From Arthrobacter sp. CAN_C5 (lineage in GTDB: Bacteria; Actinomycetota; Actinomycetes; Actinomycetales; Micrococcaceae), in contig NZ_JAGGMZ010000001.1 in assembly GCF_017875735.1 (NCBI RefSeq), positions 2,604,001 through 2,668,000 on the forward strand: a stretch of DNA of 64,000 nucleotides, written 5' to 3'. Positions within the stretch are counted from its first letter, which is position 1, and every line of letters starts with the position of its first letter. The notes beneath the pieces are model-generated. The model was given only the letters and a program-made list of their open reading frames with translations. It ran no database searches and was not told the origin of the DNA. This document shows positions 37,347 through 45,167 of this stretch, piece after piece. Position numbers and translations under genes: made by a program.

Positions 37347-37982
37347 TTACCCGCCGGTGCCTTGCTGGGGAGCAGGAATCGACCCGCCATTGAGTTCGAT
37401 TGCCTGCGGTTGCTCGGACTGAATGACCGGCTCCTCGGCTTCCGCGGGAGCCTCGTCAGCGACGGGTGCTGGTGGTGCATCCCCCGCTGAGGCGTCGGCG
37501 GCTGGCGCTCCGGCAGCGGCCCCGCTGGTGGTGGACACGTCGGGTGCTGCGATCAGCGCCAACGGCTCACCACCCTTCGTAGCAGCTTCTGGGGTACCGG
37601 CAATTTTCATCGAATCTACATCAATCGCGCCGAATCCCGGGGAGGCCACCATGCCGAGTTCCCTGGCTTCCGCGGCAAGGTTCTGCGGCGCCTGGAGGTC
37701 TTCCATCTGCTGGGTGAGGGCCTGGTTTTCCTGGCTCAGCGCGATCTGCTGGTTTCGCAGATCAACTAGCTCATACTGGCTGCTCGACACTGAAATGTTC
37801 AGCATCAGCACCGTAACCAAGGCACCGACCAGGGCGAGCATGCTGAATACTGCGAAGGGGATCCGGCGTCGGGCCGGGCCTGCCGGGACCAGCGACAACG
37901 GTGTCCTGACCTGCTGGGACGATGCGCCTCCCAGACGTGGGGTAGCCAGCGGCGCGTAGGATTCAGCGAGTTGCTGGCTCAT
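37347..37982 (-). CDS. FtsL-like septum protein with long Ala/Pro-rich tail
   Basis: A 211-residue bitopic protein in the ftsL position between rsmH and ftsI. A cytoplasmic stretch (1-39) leads to one membrane helix (about 41-63) and a leucine-zipper-like coiled coil ([21 protein letters not shown] and onward, about 72-100). A further 90 residues are low in complexity and rich in Ala, Pro and acidic residues. Classical FtsL is about 100-120 residues, so the tail is an extra exported extension. The function is inferred from position and architecture, since FtsL sequences are poorly conserved. It overlaps rsmH by 4 bases. Confidence 0.8.
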   Translation of the reverse strand: MSQQLAESYAPLATPRLGGASSQQVRTPLSLVPAGPARRRIPFAVFSMLALVGALVTVLMLNISVSSSQYELVDLRNQQIALSQENQALTQQMEDLQAPQNLAAEARELGMVASPGFGAIDVDSMKIAGTPEAATKGGEPLALIAAPDVSTTSGAAAGAPAADASAGDAPPAPVADEAPAEAEEPVIQSEQPQAIELNGGSIPAPQQGTGG

Positions 37983-38989
37983 GATGCATTCCTGTCATTG
38001 GTGTTTCGAGACTCTTTTTTGATACGTTCAACGGCCCGCAGCTTCGCCGATGCGGCCCGCGGGTTTTCTTCGATCTCCAGCTCGGTGGGAGCTTCAGTTC
38101 CCCGCGTCAGCGACTTGAGGTACGGCTTGTGCTCCTCGAGCTCCACGGGAAAACCCACGGGGGCCGAGGACCGGGTGCCTGCGGTGAATGCGGTCTTGAC
38201 GATCTTGTCTTCCAGCGAGTGATACGACATGGCCACCACCCGCCCGCCGACGTTGAGTGCGTCGATGGCTGCGGGAACCGCGCGGGTCAGTACCGTCAGT
38301 TCCTCGTTGACCTCGATCCGCAGTGCCTGGAAGGTTCGTTTGGCGGGGTGTCCACCCGTCCGGGCCGCCCCCGCGGGCACCACTGCCCGAATGACCTCCA
38401 CCAGGTGCCCGGTGGAGGTGAAGGGCGTTTCCCGCCGTGCGGAAACGATTGCTGAGGCGATCCGGCCGGCGAACTTCTCCTCACCCCAGGCCCTGATGAT
38501 TCGCAGCAGCTCGGCTTCGGGGTAGGAATTGACGACGTCGGCGGCGGTCTGACCGGTACTGGTGTCCATCCGCATATCCAGCGGGGCGTCATAGGAGTAC
38601 GCGAATCCGCGGTCCCGCTCGTCGAGCTGCAGGGAAGAGACCCCCAGATCAAACAGGACCCCGTCGACGGAGTCGATGCCCAGGTCCTCCAGGACGTCAG
38701 GAAGCTCGTCATAGACCGCGTGCACCAGGTCGGTTCGTCCGGAAAAGGATGCGAGCCGCTCACCCGCAAGCGCGATGGCCTGCAGATCGCGGTCAATGCC
38801 GACGAGGTGCGCCTGCGGGAACCGCTCCAGCATCGATTCGGAATGCCCGCCCATACCCAGGGTGGCGTCAACAACCACCGGGGTGCGGCCCGCAGCAACG
38901 GCCGCGAGGACGGCTGGTTCGAGGAGCGAGATGCAACGTTCACGCAATACCGGGACGTGTCGTTCACCGGTAGGGCGATCGTCGCTCAT
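37979..38989 (-). CDS. rsmH: 16S rRNA (cytosine1402-N4)-methyltransferase RsmH
   Basis: A 336-residue SAM-dependent methyltransferase. [14 protein letters not shown] starts the protein, [16 protein letters not shown] is the SAM loop, [33 protein letters not shown] and [14 protein letters not shown] are strict RsmH signatures (each shown in pieces of one conserved block). It methylates C1402 in the ribosomal P site. The ATG has AAGGAGCG about seven bases upstream. It is the second gene of the division cluster, 199 bases after mraZ. Confidence 0.98.
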   Translation of the reverse strand: MSDDRPTGERHVPVLRERCISLLEPAVLAAVAAGRTPVVVDATLGMGGHSESMLERFPQAHLVGIDRDLQAIALAGERLASFSGRTDLVHAVYDELPDVLEDLGIDSVDGVLFDLGVSSLQLDERDRGFAYSYDAPLDMRMDTSTGQTAADVVNSYPEAELLRIIRAWGEEKFAGRIASAIVSARRETPFTSTGHLVEVIRAVVPAGAARTGGHPAKRTFQALRIEVNEELTVLTRAVPAAIDALNVGGRVVAMSYHSLEDKIVKTAFTAGTRSSAPVGFPVELEEHKPYLKSLTRGTEAPTELEIEENPRAASAKLRAVERIKKESRNTNDRNAS

Positions 38990-39188
38990 CCGTTCGCTCC
39001 TTCCTCGGTCTTGCGTATTGGTTTGTCTGTGCTTCTTGGACCAGATCCCCCTCCGACCAGGCGCTGTGTCCGCCTGGCTCCGGGGAAGGTGATCCAGGTG
39101 AAACGTGCGCCGGGCGGCTGGAGATCTTGTTCAAGAATCCATCCTGCTGTCCTGCTTTTACCTCGGTGGTGCTGGGTCCTGCTGTGTT

Positions 39189-39620
39189 CTAGAAGAACCC
39201 GGGAAGTGCTTCCTCGTCGGTCTCGGAGAACGCGTTCTCCTTCTCCGCCAGGTAGTTGTCCCAGGCTGCGGCGTCCCAGATCTCGGCCCGGCTGCCCGCA
39301 CCAATTACTGCCAGTTCCCGACCCAGGCCCGCGTAGGTGCGGAGCGCCTGCGGAATGGTGATGCGCCCCTGCTTGTCCGGAACCTCATCGGACGCACCGG
39401 ACAGGAAAACCCTGCTGTAATCACGTGATTGCCGTGACGACAGCGGCGCCGACCGCATCTGCTCGTGAAGCTGTTCAAACTCGCGCTGACTAAAAACGTA
39501 GATGCACCGTTCCTGGCCCCTGGTCAATACCAGCCCGTCGGAAAGTTCATCACGAAATTTCGCTGGGAGGATCAACCTGCCCTTCTCATCAAGACGTGGC
39601 AGATGAGTTCCAAGGAACAT
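39189..39620 (-). CDS. mraZ: Transcriptional regulator MraZ
   Basis: A 143-residue DNA-binding protein with two SpoVT-AbrB-like repeats; [25 protein letters not shown] is the first and [18 protein letters not shown] the second, each containing the DxxGR core. MraZ controls the division cluster from repeats upstream of its own gene. The Shine-Dalgarno is weak. It heads the minus-strand cluster and is separated from rsmH by 199 bases of leader with no recognised gene. Confidence 0.97.
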   Translation of the reverse strand: MFLGTHLPRLDEKGRLILPAKFRDELSDGLVLTRGQERCIYVFSQREFEQLHEQMRSAPLSSRQSRDYSRVFLSGASDEVPDKQGRITIPQALRTYAGLGRELAVIGAGSRAEIWDAAAWDNYLAEKENAFSETDEEALPGFF

Positions 39621-39655
39621 CTGCTACCGCCCATCCGATCCGGAAAGCACCTCAC

Positions 39656-39709
39656 GGCACCACTACACTCTTATAACCACCACTTTACTCCACATCCCTC
39701 CCCCGTCAA
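39656..39709 (-). promoter_or_regulatory. Candidate mraZ promoter and MraZ-binding repeats
   Basis: Upstream of mraZ the minus strand has TTGACG (39709-39704), then GTGGAGTAAAGTGGTGG (39694-39678), a direct repeat of GTGG(A/T)G with 10-base periodicity, and a further GTAGTGGTG nearer the gene. Short GTGG-type direct repeats spaced by one helical turn are the known form of MraZ boxes. TTGACG with TAAAGT 15 bases further could be the promoter. The rest of the 355-base region to 39975 shows only the terminator hairpins. Confidence 0.5.
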
Positions 39710-39875
39710 TCCATTTTGGCCCTTCAGCGCGGTAAATTTCCTGACAATTTCCTGTGTTTGAAAGGATCTTGACCGGTGGTGGGAAGTGGAGGGAAATCAC
39801 CCATATCGGACCCGCGGACCCCACCCCCGAGGGGGCGGAATGCCGCCCGAAGGTCCCGACTGGCCCTTAAACGTC

Positions 39876-39932
39876 GATAGACCCGCCGTGGCGGGTCTAT
39901 CAGAGGTGCTGAGTGTGGCCTTCGGGGCCACG
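39876..39932 (-). terminator. Double hairpin after the DUF3040 gene
   Basis: Two inverted repeats lie in tandem: a 6-pair stem GTGGCC/GGCCAC around TTCGG (39916-39932) and a perfect 12-pair stem GATAGACCCGCC with its complement separated by two bases (39876-39901). They lie 45-100 bases after the DUF3040 stop and probably insulate mraZ from it. Confidence 0.65.
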
Positions 39933-39975
39933 GTGGATCAAAGTGGAGGGCCCTAGGGCACCCCTACCTCGAAGG

Positions 39976-40356
39976 TCAGGGCTGTTCGCGTTTCCGCTCG
40001 TCCCACTTCTCTTCGAGGGTACTCAGAAAGCCACCGCTTCGATTGACGGGTGCTGCCTTTGAGGCGCCCCGGGGCATCGGAGAAGCTTCACTTTCCTTGG
40101 ACCGGGTGGTAGCGAAATATACGCCTGCGCCCATCACAAGGAAACCTGCCACGCCCACCAGGATGATCTGGTTCGCGACGCCCAGCAGCAGGATCAGGAT
40201 CCCTGCAACAGCCATCAGTGCGCCGATCACAATTCTCCGCGTCGACATCGATCGCGGTGTGCTCGACGCCATTGAACTGGCAAACTTTGGATCGTCGGCG
40301 TGTAGCTGCTGCTCCAGCTGATCAAGCAGCCTCTGTTCGTGTTCCGAGAGTGCCAT
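39976..40356 (-). CDS. DUF3040 domain membrane protein
   Basis: A 126-residue protein beginning MALSEHEQRLLDQLEQQLHADDPKFA, the diagnostic DUF3040 N-terminus, followed by two membrane helices (about 40-60 and 64-83) and a basic tail. The homologue in M. tuberculosis (Rv2169c) lies in the same place beside mraZ. Function is unknown; its position suggests an envelope role. The ATG at 40356 has GGAGG five bases upstream. The upstream region contains a palindrome CACAGGAACACCTGTG (40432-40447). Confidence 0.92.
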   Translation of the reverse strand: MALSEHEQRLLDQLEQQLHADDPKFASSMASSTPRSMSTRRIVIGALMAVAGILILLLGVANQIILVGVAGFLVMGAGVYFATTRSKESEASPMPRGASKAAPVNRSGGFLSTLEEKWDERKREQP

Positions 40357-40582
40357 CACTGCCTCCATACGGTTAATTAACTCTGGTCCCTCACCCCAAC
40401 CAACGAGTACCCGATACATCGAGTTCCCTGCCACAGGAACACCTGTGTCCGGGCCCCGATTCAACCGATACAGATGGCTAAAATTGACCTTTGCTCTAAG
40501 GATAGATCGCAATGCCCGCAAGGGAAAGTCACCAGCTTCGCGGACCCGTTGGGGGCTTTGGCACTGGGGCCCGCTGAACGCT

Positions 40583-41794
40583 TCAGGACGAGGAATCCCG
40601 GGGCCGGCTGAAGAGCTGGGCTGGCTGAATTGCAGCCTTGCCGAACTTCCGGTTAACCTCGTCGAGCGCCGACTCCGCCAACCGCCAGTTCTCGTCCCGG
40701 CGGTCAATGGTCAGCTGATGACCAGACCCGGAGGAGGGCTCCAACTGGTCCGCCCGCACGCCGACCAGGCGCACGCTCATCGGACGCTCACCGAGGGCAT
40801 CGAGCAGGGACAGCGACGCAAGGTAGATGGCATTGGCGCTGTCGGTAGGCTCGCTGAGCCGCTTCGTCCTGGTCAGGGTGGAGAAATCGGCGTAACGCAG
40901 CTTGATGGCCACGCCGCCGCACTGCAGGTGTGCCGCGCGCAGGCGCGCGGCGGTGCGATGGGACAACCGAAGCATCTCGGTATGCAGCGTGGGATTATCG
41001 CTGACATCGTTGGCGAAGGTTTCCTCGGCGCCGATGGTCTTCTCCTGACGCGTGACCGAGACGGTTCTCGGGTCCCTCCCCCAGGCCAGATCGTAGACGT
41101 GCTGACCGGTTACCCCGAGCAGCTTGCGCAAGGAGGACACGGGGGTCTGCGCTAGATCCTCCACCGTCCGAATCCCCAGCCGCGCCAGGACTTCCTGGGT
41201 TTTCGCGCCCACCCCCCAGAGTGCTGACACTGGAAGGGTATGCAGGTAGGCAACGGTCTCCTCGCCGCGGATCACGAGGAGGCCATTGGGCTTGGACCTG
41301 GTGGAAGCGATTTTGGCGACAAACTTGGTAGTGGCCGCCCCCACGCTGGCGGTGATCCCCAGTTCGCTCCTGATTCTGGTCCTGATCAGCTCGCCGATAT
41401 CGCGCGGCCCACCCAGCCGGCGCATCGACCCAGAGATATCAAGGAACGCTTCGTCGACGCTGAGTTGTTCAACGAAGGGGGTAATGGTGCCGAAAATGGC
41501 CATCACCGAACTGGATACCGCCGCGTACTTGTCGTGGTGGGGTTCGAGGATGATGCCCTGCGGGCACAGGCGCATCGCTGCGGACATCGGCATGGCGGAT
41601 CGCACCCCGAAACGTCGCGCCTCATAGGATGCGGACAGCACCACCGACCGGCCGCTGGGAGAACCAACAATCACTGGCGCACCGACCAGATCAGGCCGGT
41701 CCAGCAACTCCACCGCAACATAGAACGCATCCATGTCCACATGGAGGATGGTGCACTCAGCATCCGGAAGATTCGCCCTGGGCCCAACATTCAC
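40583..41794 (-). CDS. dinB: DNA polymerase IV (Y-family translesion polymerase)
   Basis: A 403-residue Y-family polymerase. ILHVDMDAFYVAVEL (Asp20 and Asp22) and LSVDEAFLDISG supply the metal-binding acids. VAKIASTRSKPNGL and the WGVGAKTQEVLARLGIRTVEDLA helix-hairpin-helix follow. It copies past DNA lesions with low fidelity. The GTG at 41794 is an uncertain start: it has no good Shine-Dalgarno, and the frame stays open to 41869. A clear beta-clamp-binding motif is not obvious at the C-terminus. Confidence 0.95.
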   Translation of the reverse strand: MNVGPRANLPDAECTILHVDMDAFYVAVELLDRPDLVGAPVIVGSPSGRSVVLSASYEARRFGVRSAMPMSAAMRLCPQGIILEPHHDKYAAVSSSVMAIFGTITPFVEQLSVDEAFLDISGSMRRLGGPRDIGELIRTRIRSELGITASVGAATTKFVAKIASTRSKPNGLLVIRGEETVAYLHTLPVSALWGVGAKTQEVLARLGIRTVEDLAQTPVSSLRKLLGVTGQHVYDLAWGRDPRTVSVTRQEKTIGAEETFANDVSDNPTLHTEMLRLSHRTAARLRAAHLQCGGVAIKLRYADFSTLTRTKRLSEPTDSANAIYLASLSLLDALGERPMSVRLVGVRADQLEPSSGSGHQLTIDRRDENWRLAESALDEVNRKFGKAAIQPAQLFSRPRDSSS

Positions 41795-41905
41795 AGTCCA
41801 ATCGTAGCCAGTCACTAGGATGGAGTGAGCCCGGAGATCGCCCCGGCCAGGGAAATGCGCGCTGCGCACTGGCGCGGACTCTTGCCCGCACCCAGAGGAG
41901 AGCCC

Positions 41906-43030
41906 ATGACCGCTACAAATCCATTTGTCGAAGAGGGCTCGGTCGAGCAGCTGGTTACCTCGGAGCAGTCCACCTACCGCGCCGACGTGACCGCCGGCCT
42001 GGACGGGTTCCTCTCCCGACAGCGCGAAATCCTTGTCTCGATAGCCGGGGATGCCCTCGAGCCAGCCGCGGCGATCACCCGGCTCACGGCGGGCGGCAAG
42101 CGGCTGCGGGCATTACTCTGCTATTGGGGCTTCCGGGGCGCCGGCGGGGCAGCCGGGGCCACCGAGCCCATCCTGGCAGGTGTAGCCCTCGAACTGTTCC
42201 AGGCAGCTGCGTTGATTCACGACGACGTGATCGACCGCTCCGACACGCGCCGAGGGTCACCAAGCGTCCACCGCCAGTTCGGAACCCTCCACCAGGGCAA
42301 CCGGTGGCATCTGAGTCCGGACCGGTTCGGGGTGTCAGCAGCGATCCTGACCGGCGACATGTGCCTTTCCTTCAGCGAGGAGCAGTTTTCAGCCATCGGG
42401 GCGAACGCCGGTTCGGGTACTGAGGCCCGGGCAATCTTCAACCGGATGCGCACGGAGGTCATGGCAGGCCAGTACCTGGATCTGCTGGAGGAAGCTGTAG
42501 GCCCGGACCGGACACCGGCCGAGGCCGCCGAGCGGGCGCAACAGATTGTCAGGTTCAAGTCGGCGAAGTATTCAATCGAACATCCGCTGGGCCTCGGAGG
42601 AGCCCTCGCGGGTGCCGGTGCCGCGCAGCTGAGGGGTTATTCGGCTTTCTCACTGCCGCTCGGCGAGGCATTCCAGCTCAGGGACGACGTCCTTGGCGTG
42701 TTCGGTGACCCGCTGGTCACGGGCAAGCCAGCCGGGGACGATCTGCGCGAGGGCAAGCGAACCCTCCTGATAGCTCAGGCGCTCAAGGACGGCAGCCCCG
42801 CCGACCATCAGTTGATCAATTCCACCCTGGGCCTCGCCGATCTGGATGACGACGGCGTCAACCGGCTGCGGGATGCGATCTCCACGTCGGGGGCACTGCA
42901 CGCGGTCGAGTCGCTGATTGCCGACCGCTGGGATGCATCCACCGCTGCCCTGGGCCAGCTTGAGCTGGACGATGTCTGCCGCACAGCCCTGTCCGGTTTG
43001 GCAACCGCGGCGGTGAGCCGGTCGGCCTGA
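41906..43030 (+). CDS. idsA: Polyprenyl diphosphate synthase (geranylgeranyl type)
   Basis: A 374-residue trans-prenyltransferase that chain-lengthens allylic diphosphates with IPP. The first aspartate-rich motif is HDDVIDRSDTRRG (Asp106, Asp107, Asp110) and the second is LRDDVLGVFGD (Asp260, Asp261, Asp268). GGKRLRALLCYWG is the conserved entry. Chain length cannot be told with certainty. The ATG at 41906 has GGAGAG upstream. It is the counterpart of idsA2 in the mycobacterial idsA2-Rv2175c-pknL neighbourhood. Confidence 0.93.
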   Translation: MTATNPFVEEGSVEQLVTSEQSTYRADVTAGLDGFLSRQREILVSIAGDALEPAAAITRLTAGGKRLRALLCYWGFRGAGGAAGATEPILAGVALELFQAAALIHDDVIDRSDTRRGSPSVHRQFGTLHQGNRWHLSPDRFGVSAAILTGDMCLSFSEEQFSAIGANAGSGTEARAIFNRMRTEVMAGQYLDLLEEAVGPDRTPAEAAERAQQIVRFKSAKYSIEHPLGLGGALAGAGAAQLRGYSAFSLPLGEAFQLRDDVLGVFGDPLVTGKPAGDDLREGKRTLLIAQALKDGSPADHQLINSTLGLADLDDDGVNRLRDAISTSGALHAVESLIADRWDASTAALGQLELDDVCRTALSGLATAAVSRSA

Positions 43031-43092
43031 CTGGCGCCACCCGCGTTACCACCCACTGCCGTTGTGCCCGCTGAGAGTGGGATTGCCTGGTC

Positions 43093-43446
43093 CTACCAGG
43101 CGGCCGCCTGCGCACGGCGTCGGATCTCGGTCTTTCGACCTTCCCGAAGCGCGTCGATGGGACGTCCCGGCAGCGACTCATCAGGGGTAAACAACCACCG
43201 GACGATATCCTCGTCGCTGAAGCCGGAATCGGCGAGGACAATAATGGTCCCCTTGAGGCTGTCCACCACCGTGCCCTCGAAAATGAATTCCGCGGGGACG
43301 CTTCGGACATTCCGCTCCTTGCTGCGGAGGGCAATCAGCGACTTCTCGTCGAGGAGGCCATGGACCTTGGTGATGGGCACATCCAGTTCGAGTGCCACCT
43401 CCGGAAGGTTCAACCATGCGGGCACAAGTTCTTCGAGTTCATTCAC
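43093..43446 (-). CDS. Rv2175c-family DNA-binding protein
   Basis: A 117-residue winged-helix-like protein: AWLNLPEVALELDVPITKVHGLL is the putative helix-turn-helix and GTIIVLADSGFSDEDIVRWLFTPDESLPGRPIDALREG the conserved C-terminal block (shown as one block over about residues 65-105). In M. tuberculosis Rv2175c binds DNA and is phosphorylated by PknL at an N-terminal threonine. Here the first 24 residues contain no threonine, so that regulation may be lost. It starts at GTG 43446. Confidence 0.93.
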   Translation of the reverse strand: MNELEELVPAWLNLPEVALELDVPITKVHGLLDEKSLIALRSKERNVRSVPAEFIFEGTVVDSLKGTIIVLADSGFSDEDIVRWLFTPDESLPGRPIDALREGRKTEIRRRAQAAAW

Positions 43447-43707
43447 CCCCTAAGGGTGCCAGAAGTAGGGCCGCCACTCCACTTCTCGCATCGACACGCC
43501 GATAGCGCTGTCAAGGTGTGACCTAGGACTATTGTGCTAGGCAACTTGTGGTGTAGATTCTCATGAGTCACACCAGTAACACCAGTAACTTTCGACTCTC
43601 GCGCACCATCAGATGATTTTGATTGAGGACCCGACGACCAAGTTGATCGGGCCTGTTTCGGCCATCGGCGCGGCCCGTCCCGTTGACCAAAGATTGAGGT
43701 TTAGACC
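43447..43707 (+). promoter_or_regulatory. Leader region of the LysM gene, possibly structured
   Basis: The 261 bases between the divergent Rv2175c homologue and the LysM gene hold a tandem 9-base repeat CACCAGTAA (43571-43588) and G/C-rich segments that can pair (GGGCC near 43645 with GGCCC near 43673). A long leader before a wall-lytic gene can hold a riboswitch, but I cannot match it to the ydaO c-di-AMP class. Confidence 0.3.
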
Positions 43708-45084
43708 ATGACTGCCCAGCGCTCGTCATCGCCGCTGTTCGGATCCCAGGCACGTGCCAGGGGCACCCGCCTTTCCAGCCGCTTCAACATTGCGGTATCC
43801 ACCGCAGCCATCCCGGCAATGCTGTTCTCCGCCGTCGCGCTGGCTCAGCCCGCCAGCGCCGCACCCGTCGCGACCAGCGCCCTACAGGCACCACGCCTGG
43901 CTCCTGCGGTGACTGTCCCGGCGAACCTGACGTCCGTCACGAACAATGTCGCCGCCCGGATTCCAAGCTTCGTGGCGCCCGCCCAGAGCGCCCCGAAGAC
44001 CTACACGGTCAAGGCCGGCGACACGATCAGCGGTATCGCACTGAAGCACGGAGTAGACACCGGTTCGGTCCTCACCGCGAATGGCCTGAGCGCCAGCACG
44101 CTGATTCACCCGGGCCAGAAGCTCAAACTGAGCGGCGCGCCAGCCAGCAAGACTGCGGCGAAGCCCGCCCAGAAAACGCAGCCCGCCGCAGCAGCCGGAT
44201 ATACGGTCCGGGCCGGTGACACACTGAGCGCCATCGCGGCATCACACGGAGTCAGCCTCGGAACAATCCTGAAGGCCAATTCGCTGTCGATGACTTCAAT
44301 CATTCACCCCGGCCAGAAGCTCAAGCTTGGCGGCTCGACCGAGGTCTCGGTGGCCTCAACCGAGATCACACCGGCGGCACCCAAGCCAGCAGCGACTGCA
44401 TCCACCGGGTCCTACACGATCAAGGGCGGAGATACCCTCGGTGCCATCGCTGCAAAGCACAAGGTGAGCCTTGGCGCACTCCTGAAGGCCAACAAGCTCA
44501 ACGCGACAACCATGATCCACCCGGGCAAGAAGCTGACCATTCCCGGAGCAGCCGCACCCACTACGGCACCCGCTGCCGAGACCGCGCCCCCGGCTGACCT
44601 GGTACCGTCCACGTTCCTGCACTACACCTACCCCCAGCACGTGGTGTCGGAGGCGAACCGGAACAAGCACCTGCTGAATTCCCTGCCCGTTCCAAGCAAC
44701 GGGGCAATGAAAACCATCGTTGCTGACACCGCCCGCTCGATGGGCGTGGATCCGAGCCTCGCACTTGCCGTGTCGTACCAGGAATCAGGATTCAACCAGC
44801 GCGCGGTCTCCCCGGCCAACGCGATCGGTGCCATGCAGGTCATCCCCATGTCAGGCGAATGGGCGTCGGACCTGGTGGGACGGAAGCTGAACCTGCTGGA
44901 CCCCCATGACAACGCCACCGCCGGCGTTGCCATCCTGAAGTCCTTGATCCGCACCAGCCCCAACCTGGAGGATGCCATTGCGTCCTACTACCAGGGGCAG
45001 TACTCAGTGAGCACCCACGGCATGTTCAGCGACACCAAGAGCTACGTCGCAGCGATCAAGTCGCACCAGGCGAACCTGCGGTAG
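43708..45084 (+). CDS. Secreted triple-LysM lytic transglycosylase
   Basis: A 458-residue exported wall enzyme. A signal peptide (1-52, cleavage after AQPASAA) is followed by three LysM domains at 98-141, 164-207 and 236-279, each ending IHPGQKL or IHPGKKL, with Ala/Pro/Lys linkers between. A C-terminal SLT-type transglycosylase domain (about 335-458) has catalytic Glu359 in SYQESGFNQRAVSPANAIGAMQ. LysM binds GlcNAc chains and the SLT domain cleaves them. Its position beside a PASTA kinase suggests wall remodelling under kinase control. Confidence 0.93.
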   Translation: MTAQRSSSPLFGSQARARGTRLSSRFNIAVSTAAIPAMLFSAVALAQPASAAPVATSALQAPRLAPAVTVPANLTSVTNNVAARIPSFVAPAQSAPKTYTVKAGDTISGIALKHGVDTGSVLTANGLSASTLIHPGQKLKLSGAPASKTAAKPAQKTQPAAAAGYTVRAGDTLSAIAASHGVSLGTILKANSLSMTSIIHPGQKLKLGGSTEVSVASTEITPAAPKPAATASTGSYTIKGGDTLGAIAAKHKVSLGALLKANKLNATTMIHPGKKLTIPGAAAPTTAPAAETAPPADLVPSTFLHYTYPQHVVSEANRNKHLLNSLPVPSNGAMKTIVADTARSMGVDPSLALAVSYQESGFNQRAVSPANAIGAMQVIPMSGEWASDLVGRKLNLLDPHDNATAGVAILKSLIRTSPNLEDAIASYYQGQYSVSTHGMFSDTKSYVAAIKSHQANLR

Positions 45085-45107
45085 GTCCCTGACGGGACGA
45101 CCGGTGA

Positions 45108-45142
45108 AACGGGGTGGAATCGGGTGTCGATTCCACCCCGTT
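45108..45142 (+). terminator. Perfect hairpin between the LysM gene and the kinase gene
   Basis: AACGGGGTGGAATCG (45108-45122) pairs exactly with 45128-45142 around the loop GGTGT. It lies 23 bases after the LysM stop and only 25 bases before the kinase GTG, so either it ends the LysM transcript or it acts as an attenuator. Confidence 0.75.
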
Positions 45143-45167
45143 CCATGTCTGCACTTAGGATCAAAGG

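Noticed and set aside
40432-40447. LexA-type SOS box near dinB
   Set aside because: CACAGGAACACCTGTG is palindromic but does not match the actinobacterial LexA consensus, and it lies upstream of the DUF3040 gene rather than dinB.
43571-43588. CRISPR-like repeat CACCAGTAA
   Set aside because: Only two adjacent 9-base copies without spacers; no cas genes in the window.
43447-43707. c-di-AMP (ydaO) riboswitch before the LysM gene
   Set aside because: Position is suggestive, but I cannot match the known conserved core segments, so no riboswitch class is called.
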